Assembly (NCBI GenBank): GCA_963809695.1 | Contig: CAWEKI010000006.1 | Location: 186,001-250,000 of the forward strand | Reading direction: 5' to 3' | From: JAGDMJ01 sp963809695 | GTDB lineage: Bacteria > Bacteroidota > Ignavibacteria > UBA10030 > UBA6906 | DNA: 64,000 nt | Shown here: positions 50,403-58,512 of the stretch, in pieces | Layout: each line of letters opens with the position of its first letter | Numbering within the stretch: position 1 is the stretch's first letter | Made by a program: the position numbers and the translations under genes | Notes under the pieces: generated by a model | What the model was told of the DNA's origin: nothing | The model's database searches: none | Seen by the model: the letters and a program-made list of their open reading frames with translations, nothing else

Positions 50403-51488
50403 TTACTGAGGCAACCTGCCGGGGTCCAGGACAAGATGCCGTATGTGTGTCCGCCGCCAGGTGTAGGTCACGTGAACCAGGCCGTCTGCCGTTTCAATGA
50501 CTGCGGGGTACGAGAACTCACCCTCCCCTTCCTCCAAAACCAATGGTGCGCTCCACGCATCTCCGTCGTTGTGTGAAATCGCCAGGTGTATTGCATTGCG
50601 CCCGCCGGGCGTGTGATTGTAGATAAGGACAACACGGCCGTCACGGAGCTTCACCGCATCGATGCCTGCATTGGGATTGGGAAGATCGGTGAGCCGTCCG
50701 GGCGCCCATGTGCGACCGCCATCCCTCGACGATGACGTCACAATCCGCCCGATGCGCTCGGTCGATCGCATGAGCATGCGGATCTCGCCGCTTGATGTTC
50801 CCCAGAGCGTGGGCTGAATAACGCCGTACGGCTGTCCGGGAACCACGACAGGACCGTATCGGATCCAACTCGCTCCCCTATCAGAACTCCGCTCAACCCA
50901 GGCTGTCCAGCTACGGTATGGTGCGTCCGCCGGCGTATCCCCACGGTACCCGGCTTCCACGGAGGTTCCTGCGAGCCATGTGCCGTCCGACAATCGGATA
51001 GGTTTCGCACGGGCAGGGCCAAGAAGCCCCGCAGGCAGATACGTGACTTCACCCCATGTCTCGCCGCTGTCCTCCGAAACCCGGTAGGCCCCCACCCACT
51101 CTCGTGGACTCGGACCGATTTTATAGAAGAGCCATGTACGGGCTCCATCCTGAAAGAGCACCGGGTTCCAGGTCGGCATGTGGGGGGTATCCGTGAGGCG
51201 CACAGGCTTCGACCAGGGTTGACCCACTCGCTTTCGTGAGGACCAGATCTCCACGTCGTCGCTCCCCTCGTATGAGCCACCGAACCACGCAGCCATCAGC
51301 GTGCCGGGGTGCACCTCAACAATGGTCGAGGCGTGAGCGCTGAGGAACGGAGCTTCGGAGTAGATGAATTCACGCACGAGGATGAAATCGGTGCCCGGGG
51401 GCATCGAGGATTGACCGGACGCAGGCGAACAGGCTGCGATCAAACCGGCGAAGATGATTGGCAGTATCCACGTGTCATGAGGAGTCAT
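50403..51488 (-). CDS. Sialidase-like (BNR/Asp-box) lipoprotein
   Basis: 361 aa from the ATG at 51488. The lipoprotein signal reads IIFAGLIAAC. The chain is a six-bladed beta-propeller of the exo-sialidase superfamily: FLSAHASTIVEVHPGTLMAAWFGG near residue 50, and Asp boxes SEDSGETWG, SSDRGASW, SSRDGGRTW and SHNDGDAWS. The family includes exo-alpha-sialidases, but many Bacteroidota members act on other sugars. I cannot verify the sialidase Arg triad. It neighbours the GHL10-like gene convergently. Confidence 0.85.
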   Translation of the reverse strand: MTPHDTWILPIIFAGLIAACSPASGQSSMPPGTDFILVREFIYSEAPFLSAHASTIVEVHPGTLMAAWFGGSYEGSDDVEIWSSRKRVGQPWSKPVRLTDTPHMPTWNPVLFQDGARTWLFYKIGPSPREWVGAYRVSEDSGETWGEVTYLPAGLLGPARAKPIRLSDGTWLAGTSVEAGYRGDTPADAPYRSWTAWVERSSDRGASWIRYGPVVVPGQPYGVIQPTLWGTSSGEIRMLMRSTERIGRIVTSSSRDGGRTWAPGRLTDLPNPNAGIDAVKLRDGRVVLIYNHTPGGRNAIHLAISHNDGDAWSAPLVLEEGEGEFSYPAVIETADGLVHVTYTWRRTHIRHLVLDPGRLPQ

Positions 51489-51587
51489 GCGCGGTGACTT
51501 TCTGATGATAATATTTCTCAATCCCCCCGTTCGGTTCTTCACATACAACGTGTTCCTGGTATTGACGCCAGGGGCCATTGCGGCAAA

Positions 51588-51785
51588 CTACCCGTCTTTC
51601 TTCTGCTGCGCAGACAGGACAGTGCCGATACCCACCCCAATCGCGACCCCGATCGCAATACCGGCGCCAATATTATCCATGGCAGTCCCGAGGGCGACTC
51701 CAATGGCGATTCCCATGACGATCCCCAGCCCCATTTTGCCCGCTGCCCGGGGAGTGCGTGTTGGATCTCCGCTTTCCTGTTTCAT
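51588..51785 (-). CDS. Small glycine-zipper membrane protein
   Basis: 65 aa. Two Gly-every-fourth-residue hydrophobic segments (GLGIVMGIAIGVALGTAM and IGAGIAIGVAIGVGIGTVL) flank a short turn. Polar ends (MKQESGDPTRT and AQQKKDG) complete a helical hairpin. Ribosome site GGAGG 7 bases before the ATG. Glycine-zipper hairpins insert in membranes; the role is unknown. Confidence 0.7.
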   Translation of the reverse strand: MKQESGDPTRTPRAAGKMGLGIVMGIAIGVALGTAMDNIGAGIAIGVAIGVGIGTVLSAQQKKDG

Positions 51786-51836
51786 CGTTCGGCCTCCAGG
51801 TTCGTCGCGATCGTTTTGGTTTGCACGTAGCTGTCC

Positions 51837-52253
51837 TCACCGTTGGATCGTGCGTGCCAGTGCGACGCTCCGATCGATCAGTTTCCGCAGAGTGGGCAGA
51901 TGCACGTCCCCAAGCGTGTTAATATAGAGGCATCCTTTGCCCATCTTGTGTTTGCCGAGCTTGTTTAACAGTTCCGTGTGTTGTGCAAAGCCTCCCATGA
52001 CATAGAGAGTCAGGTTTTGCTTCCGTGGGGAAAAGCCCGTCACAAACCAGTCTCCTTCTCGTCCGCTTTCATAGACATAATGGTAATCTCCAAACCCAAC
52101 GATGTTCGGGCCCCACATCTTCGGCTCGGCGCCGGTGGCCTTGCGCATGAGTCCCAAGATGGTAAGGCAATCCTGCCGGCGCTGCTCTTCGTTGATCGCA
52201 TGAAGGAATTTCGTCACGCTCGCACCTGTCGCTTTAGTCTTGAGCTCTGCCAT
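51837..52253 (-). CDS. DUF1801-domain protein
   Basis: 138 aa. The DUF1801 (YdhG-like) fold is shown by VTKFLHAINEEQRRQDCLTILGLMRKATG, MWGPNIVGFGDYHYVYESGREGDWF, TGFSPRKQNLTLYVMGGF and GKGCLYINTLGDVHLPTLRKLI. Bacterial members are small cytoplasmic proteins, one subgroup being proposed iron chaperones. GAGGAGG lies 5 bases before the ATG. A second DUF1801-type gene is at the right end of the window. Confidence 0.92.
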   Translation of the reverse strand: MAELKTKATGASVTKFLHAINEEQRRQDCLTILGLMRKATGAEPKMWGPNIVGFGDYHYVYESGREGDWFVTGFSPRKQNLTLYVMGGFAQHTELLNKLGKHKMGKGCLYINTLGDVHLPTLRKLIDRSVALARTIQR

Positions 52254-52292
52254 AAGAACCCTCCTCGAGCCGTTGTTGTTGCGTGTTGTTTG

Positions 52293-53483
52293 TCACTCAC
52301 CGGTAGTGAAATGTAGTACCGGGGCGAATTTCCCTTCCTGGTTCTCCCGTGCAAAGAACGCCGCATTGATTGCACCGAGCGGCTTGATGGCCAGGCCGTG
52401 CGTTCTGCCATCAAGCATCCTCTGCAAGACGGGACGTGAGATGGTAATCATGTTTCTTGCCCCGCGATTGCCATTGACGGCGATATCGATGATCATCTGA
52501 GAATTAATTGCCTCATCAAGCGGTTTCCCCTGGCAAAACGAGGCGTAGGTAACCTTGTCTTGGTCCCAGTCGGGGTCCCCTTCCAGAATTTCGCACACCC
52601 TCACCATTCCGAAATCTTGCTGATAGTCGGGCGATCGTTGGAGCGAGTATGTCGTCAGCTCGAGGAGTCCCGCTCCATCGACGTGCCGTCCTTTGAATGA
52701 CCGTAGATCCCACTTCATAATGATAAGTTGTGTGGCACTTGTCGTCAAGAGCCGTACCGTGTCAGCAGAGTCTCCGGAGATCCAGTTGCTGAACGTAAGA
52801 TCAGGATACTGGAGATCTATCATTGCATCGCCTGTAACCGGGAGATGCGATGTCAATGATGAAGGATCAGGAGTGGGAGGATGATAGGGAACCTGGACTC
52901 CCTGGTCCGTTCCGGCCGAGTCCACGTTCACAATATCCACCCTAAAGTACTGCAGATCCACCCTGTATACGCCCCTGCCCCAATCCATGAGAGCCATCTG
53001 CCCGTAGACAGTGTCCCCGGGCTCTGCATCGAAACCACGCGTGGTCATGCTGATGGTGTGCCAGTTCGACGTGTCGGGGATATCAAATTCCATGAGGTGG
53101 GTGTGAAAATCGGTGGTCCGCTGGGTATTGAGATGAAGGTTCACGCGCCTGGGGGCCTGGCTCACGCGGATCCTGGCCTCGACCCGCAATGCGCGATGCG
53201 GGAGGCGAAGGAGGTTGAGATCCATGCCGGGCGAGACCCAACGTTTGATCAACGCCCACCAGATTCCCTGTCGATCGCGCGTGGCATCCACCACGATGGA
53301 CGCGTGCCCCGGCCCCTGCCGGAAGTCCATCCTGGCGTTCCCGTCGCCGGTAAAGAAGGCCCAGCCGTGCAGTCCTGTTGCATCATGCTCCAGCGATCCG
53401 CTTCGAAAGTCATTCAGAAATTGGCCGTGCAATGGCAGCGCGGCAGCCAGGAGAAAGAGCGGGATGGTGAGAGCTCGGATCAT
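52293..53483 (-). CDS. Secreted protein with carbohydrate-binding-like beta domains
   Basis: 396 aa from the ATG at 53483. AAGGA is 5 bases upstream, and the codon overlaps the stop of the upstream short frame as ATGA; a GTG at 53498 is less likely. Signal peptide: ALTIPLFLLAAALPLHGQ. Residues of about 20-190 form a jelly-roll (GWAFFTGDGNARMDFRQGPG, WHTISMTTRGFDAEPGDTVYGQMALMDWG). Residues 215-390 resemble a CBM96/disaggregatase-related domain (DVRLLTTSATQL-like strands, MVRVCEILEGDPDW, LDGRTHGLAIKPLG). Function unknown; probably binds an extracellular polysaccharide. Confidence 0.72.
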   Translation of the reverse strand: MIRALTIPLFLLAAALPLHGQFLNDFRSGSLEHDATGLHGWAFFTGDGNARMDFRQGPGHASIVVDATRDRQGIWWALIKRWVSPGMDLNLLRLPHRALRVEARIRVSQAPRRVNLHLNTQRTTDFHTHLMEFDIPDTSNWHTISMTTRGFDAEPGDTVYGQMALMDWGRGVYRVDLQYFRVDIVNVDSAGTDQGVQVPYHPPTPDPSSLTSHLPVTGDAMIDLQYPDLTFSNWISGDSADTVRLLTTSATQLIIMKWDLRSFKGRHVDGAGLLELTTYSLQRSPDYQQDFGMVRVCEILEGDPDWDQDKVTYASFCQGKPLDEAINSQMIIDIAVNGNRGARNMITISRPVLQRMLDGRTHGLAIKPLGAINAAFFARENQEGKFAPVLHFTTGE

Positions 53484-53683
53484 ATTGTTCCTTGCCACTC
53501 GCCCCGCTCGAGCATCGCCTGCATGGAGAACATGGCGAGCTTTACTTTCTCAAGAATATTGTCCTTCTTTTCGGGGAGATTTCCCTCCACGTCTGAAAAG
53601 AGGCTGCTGGAAGGCAGGGAAGTCGAAAGGCCGGCTGCGAGACCCGCGGCCGGAAGATTTGCCAGGAAGTCTCTTCGCTGCAT
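53480..53683 (-). pseudogene. Tat-signal fragment, probable remnant of a secreted enzyme gene
   Basis: 67 codons from ATG 53683. A Tat-type signal (MQRRDFLANLPAAGLAAGLS) is followed by DILEKVKL-like helix (NILEKVKLAMFSMQAMLERGEW), then a stop. Helices of this type begin the six-hairpin domain of GH88/GH105-like hydrolases, but only the first one is present. The stop overlaps the ATG of the next gene (ATGA), so translation may still be coupled. It could instead be a short exported protein. Confidence 0.45.
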
Positions 53684-53763
53684 TGTCGCTCCGGATTGAG
53701 GTGTACCCCGAGTATACTGATTCATACAGACAATAACAATTGCAGGAACATCCCGAGGGAACC

Positions 53764-54603
53764 ATGAAAACATTACAATTCCTTTCCATTCTGCTTTGTC
53801 TGAGTGGGCTGTTATCGCAGGCATGGCCGCAGGAAAAGAGTCCGGCGGAAATTGCAAAGGGGGCCAACTATATTGAAACCAAAGTGTATTCGGACGCGGA
53901 GAACGCGCACATGCTGAAACTCTATGAAGGCCTGCGCGTGGCAGATGTTTCCGACGGAATGGACATGGCAGGCCTGCCCGGGACCGGCCTTGTTGATCCC
54001 GTGATTCATCCGGACTGGGTGGACCGGAAGGATCTTTCACACCAGTTCCGGGGCATTGCCGTCACGGCACGATACGTTCCAACACAGCGCCCGGACAGGC
54101 CGCAGCCGGGTGAGAAGTTCTCGGAGTGGGAAGGACACTTTTATACCACCTACTCCCATGAAGCGTTTGCCAAGGTTATCAAGCCGGGCTCGGTGGTGGT
54201 GCTCGACGATGTGGAGGACAAGGACATTGGAAGCATCGGCTCGTACAACATCCTCTTCTGGAAGAGCCTGGGTGCTGTGGCGGTAGTCACCGATGCCACA
54301 TCGCGTGACACCGATGAGATAGCCATTGAGAAGGTGCCGCTCTATCTGCGCGCAAAGGGACGGGGCATCCGGCCAGGAAGGAACGAACTGGAGTCTGTCA
54401 ATCGTCCCGTAGTGATTGGGGGGGTGTTAGTCTGTCCCGGAGACGTTGTCGTGGGAGATGCCGATGGTGTTTGTGTTGTTCCGCGTGAGAAGGCTGAACA
54501 GGTGGCCGTCTTCGCGCGCGATATTTTTCTCAAAGATAAGGATGCGCGCACGAATCTCTATAAGCAGGTCGGGATGCAACCGGACAACACGGTAAACAAG
54601 TAG
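53764..54603 (+). CDS. RraA-family (aldolase/decarboxylase-like) protein with a signal peptide
   Basis: 279 aa from the ATG at 53764, with GAGG just upstream. A signal peptide (QFLSILLCLSGLLSQAWPQ) makes it periplasmic. The RraA/HMG-aldolase fold is shown by RVADVSDGMDMAG near 65, FRGIAVTARYVP, SVVVLDDVEDKDIGSIG and GAVAVVTDATSRDTDEI with the Arg-Asp pair near 190. GGVLVCPGDVVVGDADGVCVVP is the classical C-terminal motif. Cytoplasmic relatives are 4-hydroxy-4-methyl-2-oxoglutarate aldolases or oxaloacetate decarboxylases. Export is atypical and suggests a distinct substrate. It diverges from the 53480-53683 fragment. Confidence 0.88.
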   Translation: MKTLQFLSILLCLSGLLSQAWPQEKSPAEIAKGANYIETKVYSDAENAHMLKLYEGLRVADVSDGMDMAGLPGTGLVDPVIHPDWVDRKDLSHQFRGIAVTARYVPTQRPDRPQPGEKFSEWEGHFYTTYSHEAFAKVIKPGSVVVLDDVEDKDIGSIGSYNILFWKSLGAVAVVTDATSRDTDEIAIEKVPLYLRAKGRGIRPGRNELESVNRPVVIGGVLVCPGDVVVGDADGVCVVPREKAEQVAVFARDIFLKDKDARTNLYKQVGMQPDNTVNK

Positions 54604-54704
54604 AAAGCGCTTGACCCTCTCGAGATGGGTCGCTGTCCGGAGTTCCTCTGATTGGTATTCGAACCTTGAATTGGGAATGCGCAGGGGTCATACCGTCCCG
54701 GCCG

Positions 54705-55492
54705 TTACCGTCCTGCCGTCGCAAACTGGAGCGGGTCGTACAATCGGCGGCAGAGCCCGTCTGTGTAGTTGCCTTTCGATGCCAGGAAGGCTGAAACATT
54801 GGTGAGCACAACTGCACCATCATTCGTCCCCGCTCATCGGACATGGCGACGAACGTTCTCTGCATGCCAAGCGGAGTGCAGACTGACCAGAAGAGTAGTT
54901 CCTCATACGTCTTCCCTGTGGCCAGCGTCAGTAGGTGACCCAACAGGCCGAAGCCGAGATTCGAGTAGGTGCGTTTCTCTCCGGGCGTGGATTGCAGCAC
55001 CATATCGTGAGACAGGTAGTTGTAGAGTCTTGGGATGTCGTAGGTCCGATAGGGATTGTAATTGTCGAACGACTTCCCCTGGCTTGTCTTCACATCGGGC
55101 GGCTCGAAAGGTAGCCCCGACGTGTGGTTTGCGAGATGGACGAGTGAGATTTCACTTCCATTCAGTGCACTTTGTTTCAATGGTACCGACAGAAATTTCT
55201 GAATGGGGTCGTCAGGGTTGATTTTCCCGTCGTAGACAAGCGAATCATTCCGCCGTAGTACGCCCACGTATTTTTCAGAGTATTTGACGATGATGCAGAT
55301 CGAGATCTCCGTGCCGTTCGGAAAATGCTCTGCGGCGTTGTAGACCGCCCGGGCCTGAGGTGGGTCGAGCTCGTCCGGATGCCCGGCAACCGGCAAGGCA
55401 GCCAATTCCTTCGGACGGAACGGTGAACAGGATGTTGCCGCCAGAAGTAATAACACTCCGAGAACAGAAGGGGTGGTCTTATTCCATGCCAC
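54705..55492 (-). pseudogene. Decayed serine hydrolase (beta-lactamase/PBP4-like)
   Basis: GTG at 55492 begins a lipoprotein signal (VLGVLLLLAATSC). The reading has SLVHLANHTSGLPFEPPD and RTYSNLGFGLLGHLLTLATGKTYEELL, hallmarks of class C-type serine hydrolases. Two losses are visible. Between NDSLV and YDGKINPDDP the segment carrying the catalytic Ser-x-x-Lys is missing. After VAMSDERGR the sequence jumps, with a frameshift, to the family C-terminus GAVVLTNVSAFLASKGNYTDG, readable in another frame down to a stop at 54705. The uncorrected frame instead runs to 54530, overlapping the RraA gene. The gene is not functional as a hydrolase. It shares a transcript with the M23 remnant upstream. Confidence 0.82.
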
Positions 55493-56175
55493 GGAACACT
55501 CTTCCTTTCAACGGAACAGAGCCTTCGAATAAAAGGGGCACCCCCTCCCCTTTCCAGAAATTCCCATCTTCAGCGTGGCTCGCCTGCATGTGCAGATGCG
55601 GACGCTCCGAGAGACCGGAGTTACCGATGCGGCCGATCATGTCGCCCGGCACCACGCCATCGATCACGGCGGCAACAATGCCTGCAATCGGACTGACGAT
55701 AGCTTCACCGAATATGAGATAGCCTTCGGTCGAAGGCGGGACAAATCCTCGCGTTGTGAATCCGAATCGGTCCGTTTTCACCATGTCTACGGCGTAGCCC
55801 ATGGCGCGGTTGGTGCTGGCACCTTTGTGCACGCTTGCACGATAGTGGTAATTGACAAGTCGGCTGGCCCGATCGTCACCTCCGTCGGTTATAAGATAGC
55901 TTCCCGCGCGAATCTGTGCCGGAAAAGTGGAAGAAGGGCAATGCAGCGGCAGCTACGGCAAGCAGAACAAACGCTTTCCGCACGGCCAGCCCCAGAACTT
56001 CCCAGTACCCAATCCGAAAGAAGATGAACGAGGCGGTCAGGAGACCAACAGCGTATGATATTTTCATCAAAACGGAGCTGGTGGTAAGGAGGAACGCCAC
56101 CGACAGCAGGGCAAGAGGAAGAAGAACATAAACAGCGATGACGAGGACCATGACCTGTGCACGAGAGTAATTCAT
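55479..56175 (-). pseudogene. Decayed M23-type peptidase with N-terminal membrane domain
   Basis: ATG 56175 opens a 99-codon frame with three or four membrane helices (VMVLVIAVYVLLPLALLSVAFLL and others). After LPFFHFSG the reading must shift to recover an M23-family region: RAGSYLITDGG, RLVNYHYRA, MGYAVDMVKTDRFGF and AIVSPIAGIVAAVIDG. It then jumps from VVPGDM to IGRIGNSGLSERPHLHMQ, skipping about 30 residues that include the first zinc-binding region of such enzymes, and ends GSVPLKGRVFRGME. One frameshift and one internal deletion are needed to explain it. The ATG overlaps the stop of the epimerase-like gene (ATGA). Confidence 0.8.
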
Positions 56176-56849
56176 GGTTGCACCTTATCGTTTCGTCCCA
56201 GCTCTGTGATGTCCTGGTTTTCAAGAATCTTTTTAGGAGAGGCAATCGTCGAAACGTATACCATTGCACGTCCCACCTCTTCGAGCGTGCACATGTACTT
56301 CGGCAGCAATGCGTGCAGCACCGGGTAAAGCGGAGCAAGCACCTTGGCGAACCAGAGCGTGTTCCGGAGTCCCGGAGTCGGTTTGATGAAGCCGGGCCGG
56401 AAGGCATAGACCGCCTTGAAGGGAAGCTTCGCCAGGTCATTCTCGGTTTTCCCCTTCACGCGCGCCCACATGATCCGCCCCTGCTCAGTGCTGTCCGTCC
56501 CCGCCCCGCTCACGTAGCAGAAGACCATGTCCGGATTCAACCGCGATAATGTTCTTGCTGCCGCCAGGGTGAGGTCGTAGGTCAACCGGCGGTATTCCTC
56601 CTCCTTCTTTCCAACGGAGGTGACTCCCAGGCCGAAGAAGCAGGCGTTGTATCCGCCCAGAGAATGTTCAATCGCCGAGTAGTCGAAGAAATCGTCGTGC
56701 AGGATCTCCCGCAGTTTCGGATGTGTCACATTGCAGGGTCGTCGACCGACGACAAGGATAGAGTCCACGGCGGGGTGATTGAGAGCCTCGTGCAGCACTC
56801 CCTCGCCGACCATGCCTGTGGCGCCAAAGATGATGGCTTTGATGTTCAC
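56172..56849 (-). CDS. NAD(P)-binding epimerase-like protein
   Basis: 225 aa, no signal peptide. The Rossmann nucleotide motif GATGMVG is at residues 9-15, VVGRRP near 33 and FGLGVTSVGKKEEEYRRLTYDL near 72, the atypical short-chain-dehydrogenase/NAD-dependent epimerase pattern. VSGAGTDSTEQGRIMWARVKGKTENDL carries the Ser and Lys expected for the active site. Substrate unknown. It is intact, although the two genes following it in the same transcript are decayed. Confidence 0.9.
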   Translation of the reverse strand: MNIKAIIFGATGMVGEGVLHEALNHPAVDSILVVGRRPCNVTHPKLREILHDDFFDYSAIEHSLGGYNACFFGLGVTSVGKKEEEYRRLTYDLTLAAARTLSRLNPDMVFCYVSGAGTDSTEQGRIMWARVKGKTENDLAKLPFKAVYAFRPGFIKPTPGLRNTLWFAKVLAPLYPVLHALLPKYMCTLEEVGRAMVYVSTIASPKKILENQDITELGRNDKVQP

Positions 56850-57007
56850 GGATTATAACCTTTCCACTACTCGATGTGTGTGCAGTTTCTTGCTCTCGAA
56901 CGTGGATTCATGAGATTACTCATTTGCGTCGCGTGATGCAAGAGGAGAGATTCCGGCTAAGACCAACAGTAGATTGCTTTTATGGAGAATCCATTCTAGA
57001 TTACACG

Positions 57008-57913
57008 ATGACAAACTCACCTCGTGTCTGTCCAATCTGCGGTTTCCGGGAAGTCCAGGAAAAACCATTCCAGTATCTCTTTCAAGGGCATCAGCTGGTG
57101 GGGAACGGCTGCCGCCGCTGTGGCGCCATCTTTCTCCACCCGCAGCCCACCCCGGAAGAACTCAAGCGGCTCTATGACCGCGACTATTTTGAAGGAGGAG
57201 ATTTCCGGTGCGGACACGAGGGGAGCTATTGTGATTCCTCCACGCTTCAGCACCTGACGCAGCCCGACCTTTTGTTGAAGATCAAGGCCATGAAGCCGGG
57301 CCGGCGGTTTTTGGAGGTGGGCTGCGCAGGAGGAGCGTTGTTGAACACGGCGCGGGAACTTGGGTTTACCGTGCAGGGGGTTGAGTTGTCCGAGGATGCT
57401 TCGCGCATGGCGCGTAAGACTTTTGGCGTGCCCGTGTTCACCGGAGTACTCCCGGACGCGCAGTTCGGAGACGCATCCTTTGATGTTGTCTACATGGGCG
57501 ACGTCGTTGAGCATCTTCCCGACCCGGTAAGGACCCTTCGGGAGATTCACCGCATTCTTACCGTTGGGGGATTGCTCGTGCTCGACCTGCCGTCCCAGAC
57601 GAACACACTTTTTTCCAGAATCGGCTTCCTTCTCTATGGCATTCTCGGAAAGCGTGTCACTGCTTCTCTGCCACCATATCACCTTTTTGAATACCGCCCC
57701 GGCAGTGTGAGTTTCCTTCTGCGGCATTGCGGCTTTGAGGTCGTGAGACTCAATCAAACCATGATTTCTCCCCGCGAAATCAACCTCAGAGGATCCTTTA
57801 TCCAACGCATGGGAAAGCAGTTGTTCCAGTATCCGAATTGGCTTATCACGAAACTCTTCCACGCATTCGGCGATCGCATCAATCTCTTCGCAAAAAAATT
57901 AACTCGTTACTGA
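57008..57913 (+). CDS. Class I SAM-dependent methyltransferase with N-terminal zinc ribbon
   Basis: 301 aa from the ATG at 57008; longer in-frame starts (56936, 56876) lack support. A zinc-ribbon-like C-x2-C pair (CPICGF) and C-x2-C (CRRCGA) lie in the first 45 residues. The SAM-binding motif FLEVGCAGGALL is near 103, then VQGVELSEDASRMA, FDVVYMGDVVEHLPDP and LTVGGLLVLDLPS. The C-terminal part (PYHLFEYRPGSVSFLLRHCGF) is typical of sugar or LPS-associated methyltransferases of this group. The 3' end overlaps the convergent DUF4783 gene by 7 bp. Confidence 0.9.
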   Translation: MTNSPRVCPICGFREVQEKPFQYLFQGHQLVGNGCRRCGAIFLHPQPTPEELKRLYDRDYFEGGDFRCGHEGSYCDSSTLQHLTQPDLLLKIKAMKPGRRFLEVGCAGGALLNTARELGFTVQGVELSEDASRMARKTFGVPVFTGVLPDAQFGDASFDVVYMGDVVEHLPDPVRTLREIHRILTVGGLLVLDLPSQTNTLFSRIGFLLYGILGKRVTASLPPYHLFEYRPGSVSFLLRHCGFEVVRLNQTMISPREINLRGSFIQRMGKQLFQYPNWLITKLFHAFGDRINLFAKKLTRY

Positions 57914-58386
57914 TCACGGCCGGCTTCTTCTCGCTTCCGCTCGCTCACTGCTCGTCCCTTCCCGTGGAGGTCGAAAAACATTGTTGCCATGGGGTAGTTG
58001 CTGATATTAAGCGCCCGGATCTCCGGCCCGCCGATAGCCCGCTGAAGCAATACATCGACTCGCATTGTATCGCGTGCGCCCCCTTCCGAATAGATCAATT
58101 CCCCGCTCCCCGGAAGTCCTGTGTCGAAGCGGACCACCTGTTTATCGGCGAAGAACTTGTTGAGCAGTTCTTCTGCCTGCATGCCGGCGATATCTGTATA
58201 GAGCGTATCTCCAAGCCGGATCGTCACCGGGGAAGCAAGCATATCCGAAATAGCGTTGGGCGAACCATTCCGAAGGGACTGCTCAATGCGGTTCAACGCG
58301 ACACCCACGTTCCCGGAAAGCGACCATTGCGCGAAAAGAGCCTGCGAAGAGAACATCAGAATGGCAAATAAAAGATAGCGTCTCAT
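57907..58386 (-). CDS. DUF4783-family secreted protein
   Basis: 159 aa from the ATG at 58386 with a signal peptide (RYLLFAILMFSSQALFAQ). The NTF2-like DUF4783 pattern is visible: RIEQSLRNGSPNAISDMLASPVTIRL, DIAGMQAEELLNKFFADKQV and ELIYSEGGARDTMRVDVLLQ. The family is restricted to Bacteroidota and relatives and has unknown function. It follows the six-hairpin glycosidase-like gene by 126 bp on the same strand. Confidence 0.82.
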   Translation of the reverse strand: MRRYLLFAILMFSSQALFAQWSLSGNVGVALNRIEQSLRNGSPNAISDMLASPVTIRLGDTLYTDIAGMQAEELLNKFFADKQVVRFDTGLPGSGELIYSEGGARDTMRVDVLLQRAIGGPEIRALNISNYPMATMFFDLHGKGRAVSERKREEAGRDQ

Positions 58387-58512
58387 GACAGTGCCTCCAA
58401 AGTGGCAGAACAAGAGGAGCATACAACGCCCCTTTTCCATAAAAACAAGCTCAGCCACGGCACCGTTCCAAAAACAGGCAGCACCCCGTGCATCAAAACC
58501 AATGTGCAATTC

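Noticed and set aside
54530..54704. C-terminal tail of the serine hydrolase frame down to 54530
   Set aside because: Composition is unlike the family and it overlaps the RraA gene; the true C-terminus is readable in another frame ending at 54705.
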